A stretch of 64,000 bases of DNA from CAIWHR01 sp963773195 (GCA_963773195.1 CAVZAE010000018.1:124001-188000); one strand, 5' to 3'; positions 50,140-59,449 are shown, counted from the stretch's first letter. Numbers and translations: made by a program. Notes: a model not told the origin generated them from the sequence alone.

Positions 50140-51939
50140 ATGCGGGGAACACGGTGCGGGTGGCGAATCGCGGCTCTTCTGCTGCTCATCGGCGTACTGG
50201 CAGTGGCGGCGCCTGCGCCGGCTACGGCCGCCGAAGCGACCAAAACGCTGCGCGTCATCTTCTCGATCGCGGAGACGAGCTTCGATCCGCAGTTCGCGTC
50301 GGACGCTGCCTCGGACGGCGTCATCTCGAACATCTACGAGCAGATGCTCGACTACGACTATCTCGCCCGTCCGGTGAAGCTCGTGCCGCGCACGCTCGAG
50401 GCGATGCCCGCCGTGAGCGACGGCGGCAAGACGTACACGTTCCGCCTCCGGAAGGGCATCTACTTCACGCCGGACCCCGCGTTCAAGGGGAAGCCGCGCG
50501 AGCTCACCGCGGCGGACCAGGTCTACGGGCTCAAGCGGCTCCTCGATCCAAAGGTGAAAAGTCCGTGGACGTGGCTCATCGATGGCAAGGTGGTCGGTAG
50601 CGAGGAAGCGCGGGCGAAGGCCGAGAAGGCAGGCAAGTTCGATTACGACGCGCTGCTGCCCGGGCTCGAGGTCGTCGACCGCTACACACTCCGTATCCGC
50701 TTGAAGGAGCCTGACCTCAGGTTCCTCTACGCGCTGGCCGTGCCGAACACGTGCGCCGTAGCGCACGAGGTGGTCGAGACCTACGGGCTCGATTTCGGCG
50801 CCCATCCGGTGGGGACCGGCCCCTACATGCTGGGCGAATACAAGCGCAGCTCGAAGATCGTCCTGGTCGCGAATCCCGGCTATCGCGAGACCACGTACAC
50901 GCCCGCGGGTCCGATCCCGCGCGAGTCCGAGCCGGTCGCCGCCGCGCTCAAGGGCCGCCGGCTGCCCATTCCCCAGCGCATCGACATCAGCGTCATCGAG
51001 GAGGGGCAGGCGCAGTGGCTCGCATTCCTGAACGGCGAAGCCGACCTGCTCGAGCGGATCCCGGCTGACTTCGTCGACCAGGCGATCGTCGGCGGCAAGC
51101 TCAAGCCCGACCTCGCCGCGCGCGGGATCAAGCACGAGATCCTGCTGCGCCCGAACACGTGGTGGACCTACTTCAACATGGAGGATCCGGTCGTCGGCGG
51201 CTACACGCAGGAGAAGATCGCGCTTCGGCGCGCGGTGGGAATGGCCTACGACAACGACGAGTACATCCGCGTGCTGCTCAAGGGGCGCGCAGTGCCGGCG
51301 AACGGGCCGATTCCACCGGACATCGTGGGCTTCGATCCGACGCTCAAGACGAACGCACAGCTCTACGATCCGGTGGCGGCGAACGCGCTGCTCGACCGTT
51401 TCGGCTACAAGCGCGACGCCGACGGGTATCGGAAGACGCCCGACGGCAAGCCGCTCGTGCTCGAACGCTGGTCGACGCCGAATTCCGCTGCGCGCCAGGG
51501 CGACGAGCTATGGAAGAAGAACATGGACGCGATCGGTATCCGGATCGTGTTCAAGAAGGACCGGCTGCCCGAGCTCCGCAAGATGGCGCGCCTCGGCAAG
51601 ATCCCGATGCGCGGCGACGGCTGGAACGCCGACTATCCGGACGCCGAGAACTTCATGCAGCTCCTGTACGGGCCGAACGCCGGCCAGGAGAATCAGGCGA
51701 ACTTCAAATTGGCCGCCTTCGACAAGCTGTACGACGAAGCGCGCCGCCTGCCGGACTCTCCCGAGCGCACGAAGCTCTTCGACAGGATGACCGAGGTCGT
51801 CATCGCCTATGCCCCGTGGCGAATGACCTATCACCTGATCGAGGACCAGCTCCTGCAGCCGTGGATCAAGTACTACAGGCCGCACCCGATCAAGTCGCAG
51901 ACGTGGGAGTTCGTCGACTTCGACGCGCCTCCGAAATAG
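50140..51939 (+). CDS. ABC transporter substrate-binding protein, family 5 (oligopeptide/dipeptide type)
   Basis: A 599-residue periplasmic protein. The signal peptide (MRGTRCGWRIAALLLLIGVL) ends near ATAAEA. The SBP_bac_5 domain follows: TLRVIFSIAETSFDPQFASD, YTFRLRKGIYFTPDPAFKGK, HPVGTGPYMLGEYKRSSKIV, the conserved NPGYRE and KIALRRAVGMAYDNDEYI. Family members bind peptides, nickel or opines. No permease or ATPase gene is adjacent, so it is an orphan receptor in this window. It begins about 100 bases from the divergent KTSC gene. Confidence 0.9.
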   Translation: MRGTRCGWRIAALLLLIGVLAVAAPAPATAAEATKTLRVIFSIAETSFDPQFASDAASDGVISNIYEQMLDYDYLARPVKLVPRTLEAMPAVSDGGKTYTFRLRKGIYFTPDPAFKGKPRELTAADQVYGLKRLLDPKVKSPWTWLIDGKVVGSEEARAKAEKAGKFDYDALLPGLEVVDRYTLRIRLKEPDLRFLYALAVPNTCAVAHEVVETYGLDFGAHPVGTGPYMLGEYKRSSKIVLVANPGYRETTYTPAGPIPRESEPVAAALKGRRLPIPQRIDISVIEEGQAQWLAFLNGEADLLERIPADFVDQAIVGGKLKPDLAARGIKHEILLRPNTWWTYFNMEDPVVGGYTQEKIALRRAVGMAYDNDEYIRVLLKGRAVPANGPIPPDIVGFDPTLKTNAQLYDPVAANALLDRFGYKRDADGYRKTPDGKPLVLERWSTPNSAARQGDELWKKNMDAIGIRIVFKKDRLPELRKMARLGKIPMRGDGWNADYPDAENFMQLLYGPNAGQENQANFKLAAFDKLYDEARRLPDSPERTKLFDRMTEVVIAYAPWRMTYHLIEDQLLQPWIKYYRPHPIKSQTWEFVDFDAPPK

Positions 51940-51971
51940 GGGCGCGCCTGCCCGCCTGGGCCCGTGTCGTG

Positions 51972-52364
51972 TCAGGACGACTTGGGCAGCGCGTACGGCT
52001 GGCAATCGACGAGCGGCGCGGTGGTGCCGTCGTTGCCGAGGAGCTGCAGGTCCGTGCCCTTGCCGCGCAGCTCGAGCGTCCCGTTCGAGAAGCGCACGCC
52101 CGACGCCGCCGGGAGCTGATAGAGGATGACGCGCTCGCCCCCCGGCATCAGGAGCCGGGCTTCGCCCGAGTCGAAGCGCAGAACGATGCGCTCGCCACGG
52201 AGCTGGCAGGCGAACGTGTTGCGTGCCGCTTCCTGCTCCTCTTTGCTTGGCTTGTCGGCGCAGCCCGAGACGACGGCGGCCGCGAGAGCGACGAGAGCGA
52301 GCGCCGCGCGGGGCGAGACAGGTCCGATCGGGACGAATGGCGCGGACGGCATCGCGGCGAGCAT
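51972..52364 (-). CDS. MliC-like lipoprotein (C-type lysozyme inhibitor family)
   Basis: A 130-residue lipoprotein. The hydrophobic leader (ALALVALAAAVVSGC) ends in the lipobox VSGC, with Asp two residues after the Cys (CADKP), which could affect Lol sorting. The mature part matches MliC/PliC: TFACQLRGERIVLRFDSGEA, then LLMPGGERVILYQLPAASGV, RFSNGTLELRGKGTDLQL and a second Cys in VDCQPYA. Such proteins block host lysozyme. ATG 52364 is chosen; ATG 52352 is also in frame. It is 23 bases after the start-proximal end of the serine deaminase operon and may be co-transcribed with it. Confidence 0.82.
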   Translation of the reverse strand: MLAAMPSAPFVPIGPVSPRAALALVALAAAVVSGCADKPSKEEQEAARNTFACQLRGERIVLRFDSGEARLLMPGGERVILYQLPAASGVRFSNGTLELRGKGTDLQLLGNDGTTAPLVDCQPYALPKSS

Positions 52365-52387
52365 AGCACGCCGCCCTGCGGCGCCGC

Positions 52388-53725
52388 TCAGCACTCGACG
52401 ACGTTGACCGCGAGCCCGCCGAGCGAGGTTGCCTTGTACCGAGACGCCATCTCGCGGCCCGTCTCGTTCATCGTTCGGATCGCGGAGTCGAGCGCGACAG
52501 GCGGATTGGGTAGCCGCAACGCCAGGCGAGCAGCGCCGACCGCGTGCGCGGCCGCGGCAGCGTTGCGGGCGATGCACGGATCCTGCACGAGGCCGCCCGC
52601 CGGGTCGCACGACATGCCGACGAAGGGTTCGAGCGCGCGCTCCGCCGCGTGCAGGACCTGGCGACTCGTCGCATTGTGGACCGCCGCCAGTCCCGCGGCC
52701 GCCATCGCGCTCGCCGCACCGATCTCGCCTTGACAGCCGGCATGCTTCACGCCGCCTGTGCGCAAGAGCTGTCCGATGGTGGCGGCCGCGAGCAGGAACG
52801 TCACAGAACCTTCGTCCCCTTCGAGCGGCTGCGCGGACCGCCATTGGTGGAGGACGGCGGCAACGGGCCCGGCAGAACCGTTCGAGGGTGCCGAGACGAC
52901 GCGGCCGCCCGACGCGTTCTCTTCCGCGACGGCGGTCGCGTAGACGGCGGCCCACGCCGGGAGCGAGGGGTCGGTGCCGGCGATTGCGGCGGCCTGCGTC
53001 GCCGCGCGTCGCGGCCGGCCGGGGCGACCGGGCAATGGATCGGCCGTCGCGAGACCCCGCTCGACAGCGTTGCGCATCGTGGCTGCGAACTGCAGCAGGC
53101 CCGCGCGCACTTCACCGGGGCTGCGCAGCGCGACCTCGTTGGTGCGCGCCATGTCCGCGAGCTTCTTGTTGTGGCCCTGGCCGCAGGCAATGAGCTCCGC
53201 CGCGGTGTCGTAGGCATACGGGACACGCATCGCCGTGCGGGCGCCCGGCACGTCGCCGTCGGCAACGATCTCGCCGTCACCCGTCGAGAAATACAGACGC
53301 GTGGCGAGGGTCTCGCCGCGCGCATTCCGCGCGGAAAAGCGCAGCGCGTTGCTGTGATCGGCGAATGCCTTGTCGACATGGAAGACGATGTCGGCCGCCG
53401 GATCGAAGGCAATGAGCGAGGTGCCGTTGAGTGGGAGCTGGCCCTCGCTGCGCACGCGGTCGGCGCGCGCGGTTAGCGTTTGCGGGTCGACCGCGTCAGG
53501 TGCGTCGCCTGCCAGCCCGGAAAGGATCGCCCGATCGGTGCCGTGATCGCGTCCCATGCACGCGACCGAGCCGTACAGGTCCACCGAAATTCGGCGCGTC
53601 TGGTAGAACACGCCGTCGGCCTCGAGGGCGTGGACGAACCGGCGCGCGGCGCGCATCGGTCCGGTCGTATGGGCCGACGACGGGCCGAGTCCGATTCGAA
53701 ACAGCTCGAACGCGCTGACGAACAT
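52388..53725 (-). CDS. sdaA: L-serine ammonia-lyase, iron-sulfur dependent, single chain
   Basis: Converts L-serine to pyruvate and ammonia. The 445 residues join the beta (about 1-160) and alpha (about 170-445) domains, as in E. coli SdaA. Signatures are FELFRIGLGPSSAHTTGPM, the 4Fe-4S ligands in KHAGCQGEIGAASAMAAAG, GMSCDPAGGLVQDPCIARN, and the C-terminal Cys (NVVEC) that caps the cluster. The start ATG 53725 directly precedes FVSAFELF and has GGGGG before it; the open frame upstream is not conserved. About 200 bases of non-coding DNA separate it from aceK. Confidence 0.95.
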   Translation of the reverse strand: MFVSAFELFRIGLGPSSAHTTGPMRAARRFVHALEADGVFYQTRRISVDLYGSVACMGRDHGTDRAILSGLAGDAPDAVDPQTLTARADRVRSEGQLPLNGTSLIAFDPAADIVFHVDKAFADHSNALRFSARNARGETLATRLYFSTGDGEIVADGDVPGARTAMRVPYAYDTAAELIACGQGHNKKLADMARTNEVALRSPGEVRAGLLQFAATMRNAVERGLATADPLPGRPGRPRRAATQAAAIAGTDPSLPAWAAVYATAVAEENASGGRVVSAPSNGSAGPVAAVLHQWRSAQPLEGDEGSVTFLLAAATIGQLLRTGGVKHAGCQGEIGAASAMAAAGLAAVHNATSRQVLHAAERALEPFVGMSCDPAGGLVQDPCIARNAAAAAHAVGAARLALRLPNPPVALDSAIRTMNETGREMASRYKATSLGGLAVNVVEC

Positions 53726-53930
53726 CCCCCGATCCTCATTCGCCTTTGCGGCGATTGTTTTGGTGTCTTCGTGCGTTGCACGCACGGACACCGCTAGTAT
53801 CAACGCATCGCGCGGGGTCGTGGGGTCATTCGGCGGCCCGGTCGGGACCATCCGCCGAACGGCAGTCATGCCATTGGCATGCGAACCGCCTGTTCGCTAC
53901 AGACAGGTTCCTGTAAGGTTGTTGCGCGGC

Positions 53931-55703
53931 TCAGCGCGACGACCGCGCGAAACGTTCGCTCTCTGGGTACGAGAGCACCTCGACGACGCGGCCGGTGCTG
54001 ATTTCGCGTTGCATCGCTTGCCACCAGCCCGCGTCGAGCAGGTCGGCGTGGAAGCGGCGAAAGCACGCGCGCGTCTTCGGATCGGTGAGCAGGAACGTCT
54101 CGAATTCCTCGGGGAACATGTCGTGCGGGCCGACCGGATACCAGACGTCGTTCGACATCTCGTCCCAGTCCGGCGGCATTGGCGGGATCGTCCGGAAGCG
54201 GCAGTCGGTGAGGTACTCGATCTCGTCGTAGTCGTAGAACACGACGCGACCGAAGCGGGTGACGCCGAAGTTCTTGAACAGCAGGTCGCCGGCGAAGATG
54301 TTGGCGGCAGCGAGTTCGCGGAGCGCGTTGCCGTATTCGCGCATCACGTGCTCGCGCTGCGCATCGTCCGCGCACTCGAGGTAGAGATTGAGCGGTGTCA
54401 TCCGTCGCTCTATGTAGAGGTGCTTGACGATCACATGGTTGCCGTCGAACTCGATCACCGACGGCGCGACGCTGGTCAGCTCGGCGATCAGCGCGTCCGA
54501 GAACCGCGCGCGCGGGAACGCGACGTCCGAGTACTCGAGCACGTCGGTCATCCGCCCGACGCGATCGTGATGCTTCACGAGCGTGTACTTCTGCTTCACC
54601 TTCTGCCGGTCGGTGTCCTTCGAGGGGGCGATCCGGTCGCGGATCACCTTGAACACGTACGGATAGCTCGGCAGCGTGAACACCGTCATCACGAGGCCCT
54701 TGATGCCGGGCGCCACGATGAACTGGTCGCGCGAGTGCTTGAGATGATGGAGGAAGTCGCGGTAGAAGAGGTTCTTGCCGCCCTTCTGGAGACCGACCAT
54801 CGTGTAGAGCTCGGCGGCGGTCTTGTCCTGCAGGATGGCGCGGAGGAAATCGACGTAGGCGGACGGCACCTCCATGTCGACCAGGAAGTACGTGCGATTG
54901 GCCGAGAACAGGACCGCGAGGTCCGCGTCGTCCATCAGAAGCGCGTCGAGGTAGAGCTTGCCGTCGGCATCGTGCTTGACGGGCACGACGAACGGGTACG
55001 TGTGGATCCCGTTGACGATGCGGCCGACGATGTAGGCGGTCTGGTTGCGGACGAACGGCGAGGACAGCACCTGGATCTGGTGGTTTGCTTCCGGCCGGAA
55101 CGGCCGCGGCTGCCGGCGGCGGAACGCGGCCAGGACATTGCGAAGGTCGCGGCCGAAGTCGGCGAATCGGCGCTCGAAGCCGAAGTCGAGGACGATGTCG
55201 ATCAGTGCGTTGCGCAGCCCCGCTTGCAGCGGATAGTAGCTGCGATACGACGGCGGATCGGCGTCGATGTGCTCGGTCGAGATCGCCGGCCGGACGAAGA
55301 TGAACTGGTTGTGGAAATAGACCCGATGGAGGACCTTCACCGACACCGAGTTGAAGAAGGTTTCCGCGCATTCGGGCTGTTTGTGATCAATCAGAAGCCC
55401 GATGAAATGACGCTTGACGTCCTCCCACAGCGTGTCCGTGTCGAGCCCCGCGGTGCGGAACTCGCGCAGCACGCGATCGGCGGTTTCCTGGACGCGGCGA
55501 TCGTAGAAGTCGATCCGGTCACGCCCCACGTGCTGGATCGCGAGCCAGTTGCCGGCTTCGAAGTAGCGTCGCGCCGCCCGCGCGCACTCGCGGAAGAGCG
55601 CGTAATGCCGGTTGAAGCCCTCGACCAGCGCCGCGGCGATCGCGCCCGCCGTGTCGGCTGTCGGAGTCGGACGGGCGGGCAGCGGCGTCGGGGCGGACGG
55701 CAT
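53931..55703 (-). CDS. aceK: isocitrate dehydrogenase kinase/phosphatase
   Basis: Bifunctional regulator that phosphorylates isocitrate dehydrogenase to divert carbon to the glyoxylate shunt, and reverses this. The 590 residues match the family (about 580-600). The N-terminal regulatory domain is recognisable (HYALFRECARAARRYFEAGN, HFIGLLIDHKQPECAETFFN). The kinase domain has the ATP-loop APGIKGLVMTVFTLPSYPYV, the catalytic loop region AANIFAGDLLFKNFGVTRFG and VVFYDYDEIEYLTDCRFR in the DFG position. It stands apart from aceA and aceB, neither of which is in the window; stand-alone aceK is usual in betaproteobacteria. Confidence 0.96.
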   Translation of the reverse strand: MPSAPTPLPARPTPTADTAGAIAAALVEGFNRHYALFRECARAARRYFEAGNWLAIQHVGRDRIDFYDRRVQETADRVLREFRTAGLDTDTLWEDVKRHFIGLLIDHKQPECAETFFNSVSVKVLHRVYFHNQFIFVRPAISTEHIDADPPSYRSYYPLQAGLRNALIDIVLDFGFERRFADFGRDLRNVLAAFRRRQPRPFRPEANHQIQVLSSPFVRNQTAYIVGRIVNGIHTYPFVVPVKHDADGKLYLDALLMDDADLAVLFSANRTYFLVDMEVPSAYVDFLRAILQDKTAAELYTMVGLQKGGKNLFYRDFLHHLKHSRDQFIVAPGIKGLVMTVFTLPSYPYVFKVIRDRIAPSKDTDRQKVKQKYTLVKHHDRVGRMTDVLEYSDVAFPRARFSDALIAELTSVAPSVIEFDGNHVIVKHLYIERRMTPLNLYLECADDAQREHVMREYGNALRELAAANIFAGDLLFKNFGVTRFGRVVFYDYDEIEYLTDCRFRTIPPMPPDWDEMSNDVWYPVGPHDMFPEEFETFLLTDPKTRACFRRFHADLLDAGWWQAMQREISTGRVVEVLSYPESERFARSSR

Positions 55704-55749
55704 GTTCGGCGTACCCGGCCCGGGCGCGGCGCCCCGGCGTCCAGTCAGG

Positions 55750-56106
55750 CTACTGCGGCGCCGCCTGGATCGCGTCGTTGTAAGTCTTGATCGCCCTGTT
55801 GTACTCCTCGACGGCGGCGTTCGCGGCTTTGGCGTGCATCGAGCTCGCTGCCTGCTGCTCCTCGACGAACTTCTTGAGGCATTCCATATACGTCTTCATT
55901 CCGGTTTCCCACTTGGTCCGCCTTTGCTCGGCGGCACTCTTGCCGATCTCGCTCGAGCCGGTGGCGGGCGCGTCGGCGGGCTTTTCGCAATTGGGCGCGG
56001 GCGTTACGGTCGGAGCGGCGGGCGCCGTCGTCTGGGCGCGCGCGACGCCGCCGGCGAGGGCGACGGCCAGGAGCAACGTCGGGGCGATTGGGCGAATGGA
56101 AGGCAT
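55750..56106 (-). CDS. hypothetical exported protein
   Basis: A 118-residue protein of no family I recognise. The signal peptide (IRPIAPTLLLAVALAGGVARA) is cleaved near QTT and is followed by an Ala/Pro/Thr-rich linker. The rest is predicted helical with two Cys (PNCEKP and YMECLKKF) and runs of Lys, Glu and Ala, suggesting a coiled coil (QQAASSMHAKAANAAVEEYN). GGAGG precedes the ATG by seven bases, so it is very likely expressed. It lies 46 bases upstream of aceK in the same direction. Confidence 0.7.
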   Translation of the reverse strand: MPSIRPIAPTLLLAVALAGGVARAQTTAPAAPTVTPAPNCEKPADAPATGSSEIGKSAAEQRRTKWETGMKTYMECLKKFVEEQQAASSMHAKAANAAVEEYNRAIKTYNDAIQAAPQ

Positions 56107-56179
56107 AGCGGACCTCCAGAACAGTAAAGCCTCAATTTTACTTCGCCGGGGATGGGACGCGCCACTTGCCGGAGCCTGT

Positions 56180-56854
56180 TCACCGGGTCATGAAGGCGGC
56201 GATTGCGTCGAGCCCGAGCCGCACCAGATCGACGGTCGCGCTCGATCCCTGGTGCGATAGCACCGACCACGACGTCGACCCGCGCGCTTCACGCTGCGCG
56301 TCCAGCATCGCGTCGACGAGCGTGCCCACGTCGATCGACGTGCGCCTGGCCTCGGCCGACTGAAGCGCACGTACCGTCGCCGCGACCGCGTCGGGATCGA
56401 GAATGGCGATCGGCGCCCGACAGTAGGGGCAGGCCAAGTCGCGTTCGAGGTCGATCGGCGCGCCGCATGACGAGCAGCTGATCTGACGAATCGTTGCCTT
56501 GAGGCGGGCCAGCTCGGCGGGTGTCGGTGCGCGGATGAAATCCTTTTCGCGGAGGAACTGGGCGAACGGCGTGAAGCGCCCGTGGCTCGTGCACCGGTAG
56601 TAGGAGAACCGCGTCGTGTGCTGCAGGTCCTGCGTCAGCGTGAGCGGCAACGTGCAACGAGGGCAGGGCAGCGTTGCCGGTAACGCTCGGCGTGTCGCGG
56701 GCTGCGAGGTACGAATCGCCTCGAACAGCTGCAAGGTCGCGCCGGGCGCGAGCTGCGTGCTTTCGTACGCATCGAACCAGATCGCCTGGCAATCGGCGCA
56801 GAGGTCGACGGTCAGTTCACCGCCGACTTTCGATGCGAGCCGCTGCGGCCGCAT
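56180..56854 (-). CDS. zinc-ribbon protein of unknown function, probable N-terminal extension
   Basis: A 224-residue protein from ATG 56854, built of zinc ribbons: CADC, CPRC, a Cys in YYRCTSHGRF, CSSCG and CPYC. The ATG is probably not the true start. The same frame is open upstream and encodes PCPGCAAT directly before it, giving the missing CPxC partner of the first CADC ribbon. No ATG, GTG or TTG lies in that extension up to the end of the preceding gene (56928). A rare codon (an ATC at about 56899 follows GGCGGA) or a small sequence error is possible. Function unknown; it lies directly after the YpfJ-type peptidase. Confidence 0.7.
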   Translation of the reverse strand: MRPQRLASKVGGELTVDLCADCQAIWFDAYESTQLAPGATLQLFEAIRTSQPATRRALPATLPCPRCTLPLTLTQDLQHTTRFSYYRCTSHGRFTPFAQFLREKDFIRAPTPAELARLKATIRQISCSSCGAPIDLERDLACPYCRAPIAILDPDAVAATVRALQSAEARRTSIDVGTLVDAMLDAQREARGSTSWSVLSHQGSSATVDLVRLGLDAIAAFMTR

Positions 56855-56927
56855 CGTGGCCGCGCAGCCGGGGCAGGGCGTCGGCTTGTCCGGAGCGTTC
56901 GCGTCGATGGGGGAAAATCCGCCGCGG

Positions 56928-57821
56928 TCAGGGTTCGCGCTGGTTGAACGTGTCGCACTTGCGCATGTCGCCGCTCTGGAACCCGGTCTTGAACCAGTAC
57001 TGGCGTTGCGCGGCGGTCCCGTGCGTGAATGAATCGGGCACGACGTAGCCCTGTGCCCGCCGCTGAATGCGATCGTCGCCGACGGCAGCGGCTGCCGCGA
57101 GCCCTTCCTCCACGTCGCCCGGCTCGAGGATGTTGCGCTTTTGCGCGTAGTAGCCCCACACGCCGGCGTAGCAATCCGCCTGCAGCTCGAGGCGCACGGA
57201 CAGCGCGTTGGCGCCCCGCTCGCTCGTGCGTTGCCGTGCCGCGTCGAATTGCCGCATCGTGCCGGTCAGGTTCTGCACGTGGTGACCGACCTCGTGCGCG
57301 ATCACGTACGCCTGCGCGAAATCGCCGGGTGCCCGGAACCGCTGGGCAAGCTCGTCGAAGAACGAAGTGTCGAGATAGAGTTGTTGATCTCCCGGGCAGT
57401 AGAACGGCCCCGCCGCTTCGCTCGCGATCCCGCAAGCCGACCGGACCCGGCCCGGAAACAGCACGAGCCGGGGCGGCGAATAAGTTGCGCCCATAGACTT
57501 GAAGATGGCGCCCCAGACGTCCTCGGTGTCGCCCAGCACCTTGCGCGCAAGCGTCTTCTCCGGCGTGGCCGCACTCGGCGCGGGCGCCCCCTGCGGGCCA
57601 TACCCTGGTGCGGGCTGCGTCTGTACCGCTGGGCCGGTATCGAGGCCGCCCAGCAGGCTCAGCGGGTTGATGCCGAAGAGAAGGCTCACGATGACGATCA
57701 GGATCAGCGCGCCGCCGCCGAGCCTGATGCCGCCGCCCAGCGGAAAGCCTCCACCGCCGGCCGGGCCCATTCCGGTTCGATCTTCGACGTTCTCGCTTTC
57801 GCGCATGTCTTCGAGTCGCAT
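56928..57821 (-). CDS. ypfJ: YpfJ-family neutral zinc metallopeptidase
   Basis: A 297-residue membrane-anchored protein. A Gly-rich N-terminus (GPAGGGGFPLGGGIRLGGG) leads into one membrane segment (ALILIVIVSLLFGINPLSLL). The metallopeptidase domain follows, with the zinc motif YVIAHEVGHHVQNLTG and a further conserved RLELQADCYAGVW. The family (Zn_peptidase_2, E. coli YpfJ) is widespread but physiologically uncharacterised. AGGAG precedes the ATG. The gene runs in the same direction as the esterase upstream and the zinc-ribbon protein downstream. Confidence 0.93.
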   Translation of the reverse strand: MRLEDMRESENVEDRTGMGPAGGGGFPLGGGIRLGGGALILIVIVSLLFGINPLSLLGGLDTGPAVQTQPAPGYGPQGAPAPSAATPEKTLARKVLGDTEDVWGAIFKSMGATYSPPRLVLFPGRVRSACGIASEAAGPFYCPGDQQLYLDTSFFDELAQRFRAPGDFAQAYVIAHEVGHHVQNLTGTMRQFDAARQRTSERGANALSVRLELQADCYAGVWGYYAQKRNILEPGDVEEGLAAAAAVGDDRIQRRAQGYVVPDSFTHGTAAQRQYWFKTGFQSGDMRKCDTFNQREP

Positions 57822-57855
57822 GTTCGGTCTCCTGGCTTGGCGCGCGGTCCGTGAA

Positions 57856-58974
57856 TCAGGGCTTGAGCGCGCGATAGAGGAACGGCAGACTCACGTTCAT
57901 CCGATAGTCGATGTCCGAGTGGTTGTCGTCGAATTCCTCGTACGTGTGGCGGATGCCGGCCTGCGCGAGTCGCAGTGACACGATCCGCGTCCCGTAGTGG
58001 ATGTGATACTGGTCGCGCGAGCCGCAGTCGATGTAGATGCCCTTGAGCGAGCGCAGCGCGCGCGCATAGCGGGCGACGAGGTGCACCGGATCGTGCGCGA
58101 GCCAGCGTTTCCAGCGCGACAGGATCAGCTCTCCGGTCTCGAGATTGAACGGCAGGCGGAAGCGCAAGGGGGCGCGCGGGTCGGGGTCGTACGTGGCCGC
58201 CATGCACACGTTCATGATCGCGTGCCCTTCGGCTGGCGTCAGCTTCTCCTTCCCCCAAACCGCTGTCAGGAAACGCCTGACGCGACCGTCGTCCTCGCCG
58301 GACGCGAGCCCTTTGCGCGCCGTCGTCTCGGCGAGGACATCGTACGCGCCCGCGCGGCGTTTGGGATCGCGATATTTGGCGAGCTCGTTCAGCGTGTTCG
58401 GCCAATCGTGCCGGTAGACGAAGTCGAAATAGGCATCGCCCGAATGGTCCGCGATCGCCCCCCAGTGCTGCGGATATTTCATCCCGTGGATGATCGCGCC
58501 GTAGCCGCCCGACGACTTGCCGAAGCAACCGCGATGCTCGCGCGCGGCGAGCGTCCTGAACTCGCGATCGACGAATGGAATGATCTCGCGGGTCAGGTAG
58601 TCGGCGTAGCGCCCGATCGCAGGCGAATTCACGTACTGATTGCCGCCGAGGCAGGTAAAGCAGTCGGGAAACACGAGGATCGCGGGGCCCATCTTGCGCT
58701 CGTGGACAAGCCGCGCCGCGCGCTCGGCCACGTTATCGCCGAAGGGCTTCCAGCCGACATGTGCGAGCCCCGAGCCCGTGAACCCGACCATGTCGTAGAG
58801 CGCGGGAAAGCGCCGGCCGCGGCCCGCGCCGGCGGCCTCGTCATATTCCGCCGGCAACCATACCGCGAGCCTGCGTACGTGCGGGTCGCCGAGCGGGTTG
58901 TCGGCCAGCACCTTCGACGTGTGCTCGCAGACGACGAGCGCCCCGGGCGATCGCAGCGGACGCTTCCGGGCCAT
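57856..58974 (-). CDS. putative esterase (esterase D / Fes-like alpha/beta hydrolase)
   Basis: A 372-residue alpha/beta hydrolase of the PF00756 type. The nucleophile elbow is RGCFGKSSGGYGAIIHGM (G-K-S-S-G), with FPALYDMVGFTGSGL near the N-terminus and a likely His in EEFDDNHSDIDYRMNVSL near the end. The substrate is unknown; members include S-formylglutathione hydrolase and enterochelin esterase, but neither signature is convincing. Its start is seven bases after the stop of the SET-domain gene, so the two are probably one operon followed by ypfJ. Confidence 0.85.
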   Translation of the reverse strand: MARKRPLRSPGALVVCEHTSKVLADNPLGDPHVRRLAVWLPAEYDEAAGAGRGRRFPALYDMVGFTGSGLAHVGWKPFGDNVAERAARLVHERKMGPAILVFPDCFTCLGGNQYVNSPAIGRYADYLTREIIPFVDREFRTLAAREHRGCFGKSSGGYGAIIHGMKYPQHWGAIADHSGDAYFDFVYRHDWPNTLNELAKYRDPKRRAGAYDVLAETTARKGLASGEDDGRVRRFLTAVWGKEKLTPAEGHAIMNVCMAATYDPDPRAPLRFRLPFNLETGELILSRWKRWLAHDPVHLVARYARALRSLKGIYIDCGSRDQYHIHYGTRIVSLRLAQAGIRHTYEEFDDNHSDIDYRMNVSLPFLYRALKP

Positions 58975-58981
58975 CGCCGTC

Positions 58982-59449
58982 CTAGCGCCGGCGCGTCGGC
59001 GCCAGCATCGATCCCCGGCACTTCGGTGCGCCGCAGCGACAGCGGTAGCGGGCGCGGACGCGCGGCCCGACGTGGCCGTCGTAGTCGAGCATGTAGTCGT
59101 ACGTGAGCTCCTCGCCGGCCTGGATCGTGCGCAGCGACTCGATGAAGACGCGGTCCGCGTCGTCCTCGTAGGTGTGGCAGTTGGGCGCACAGGAGTGGTT
59201 GATCCAGCGCGCTGCGTTGCCGCGCACGCCGGCGTCGATCACCGTACCGTCATCGAGCCCGAAGATAAAGGTGTGGTGGGGGTCGTCGATATCGGGATCC
59301 TCTCGCTCCGACGCGATCTCCCACGTCGTGCGTTGCCCGCGATACTCGATGATGGTCGTCCCCTTGCGAATCGTGCGCGTCGCGAACACGCCGCGGCCGT
59401 GGATGCCCGACCGGCGTACGGTATAGGCTCGCGACGGAGATCCGGGCAT
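58982..59449 (-). CDS. SET-domain protein-lysine methyltransferase
   Basis: A 155-residue protein that is a minimal SET domain plus post-SET. Motifs include SGIHGRGVFATRTIRKGTTI (SET-I start), the SAM- and knot-forming ARWINHSCAPNCHTYEDD, ESLRTIQAGEELTYDYMLDY with the catalytic Tyr, and the post-SET zinc triad YRCRCGAPKCRGSM. SET domains mainly methylate histone lysines in eukaryotes; bacterial copies are scattered and probably acquired, and their targets are mostly unknown. It leads a leftward pair with an esterase gene seven bases away. Confidence 0.92.
   Translation of the reverse strand: MPGSPSRAYTVRRSGIHGRGVFATRTIRKGTTIIEYRGQRTTWEIASEREDPDIDDPHHTFIFGLDDGTVIDAGVRGNAARWINHSCAPNCHTYEDDADRVFIESLRTIQAGEELTYDYMLDYDGHVGPRVRARYRCRCGAPKCRGSMLAPTRRR

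Noticed and set aside
53931..55703. Glyoxylate shunt operon around aceK
   Set aside because: No isocitrate lyase or malate synthase gene lies nearby; neighbours are unrelated.
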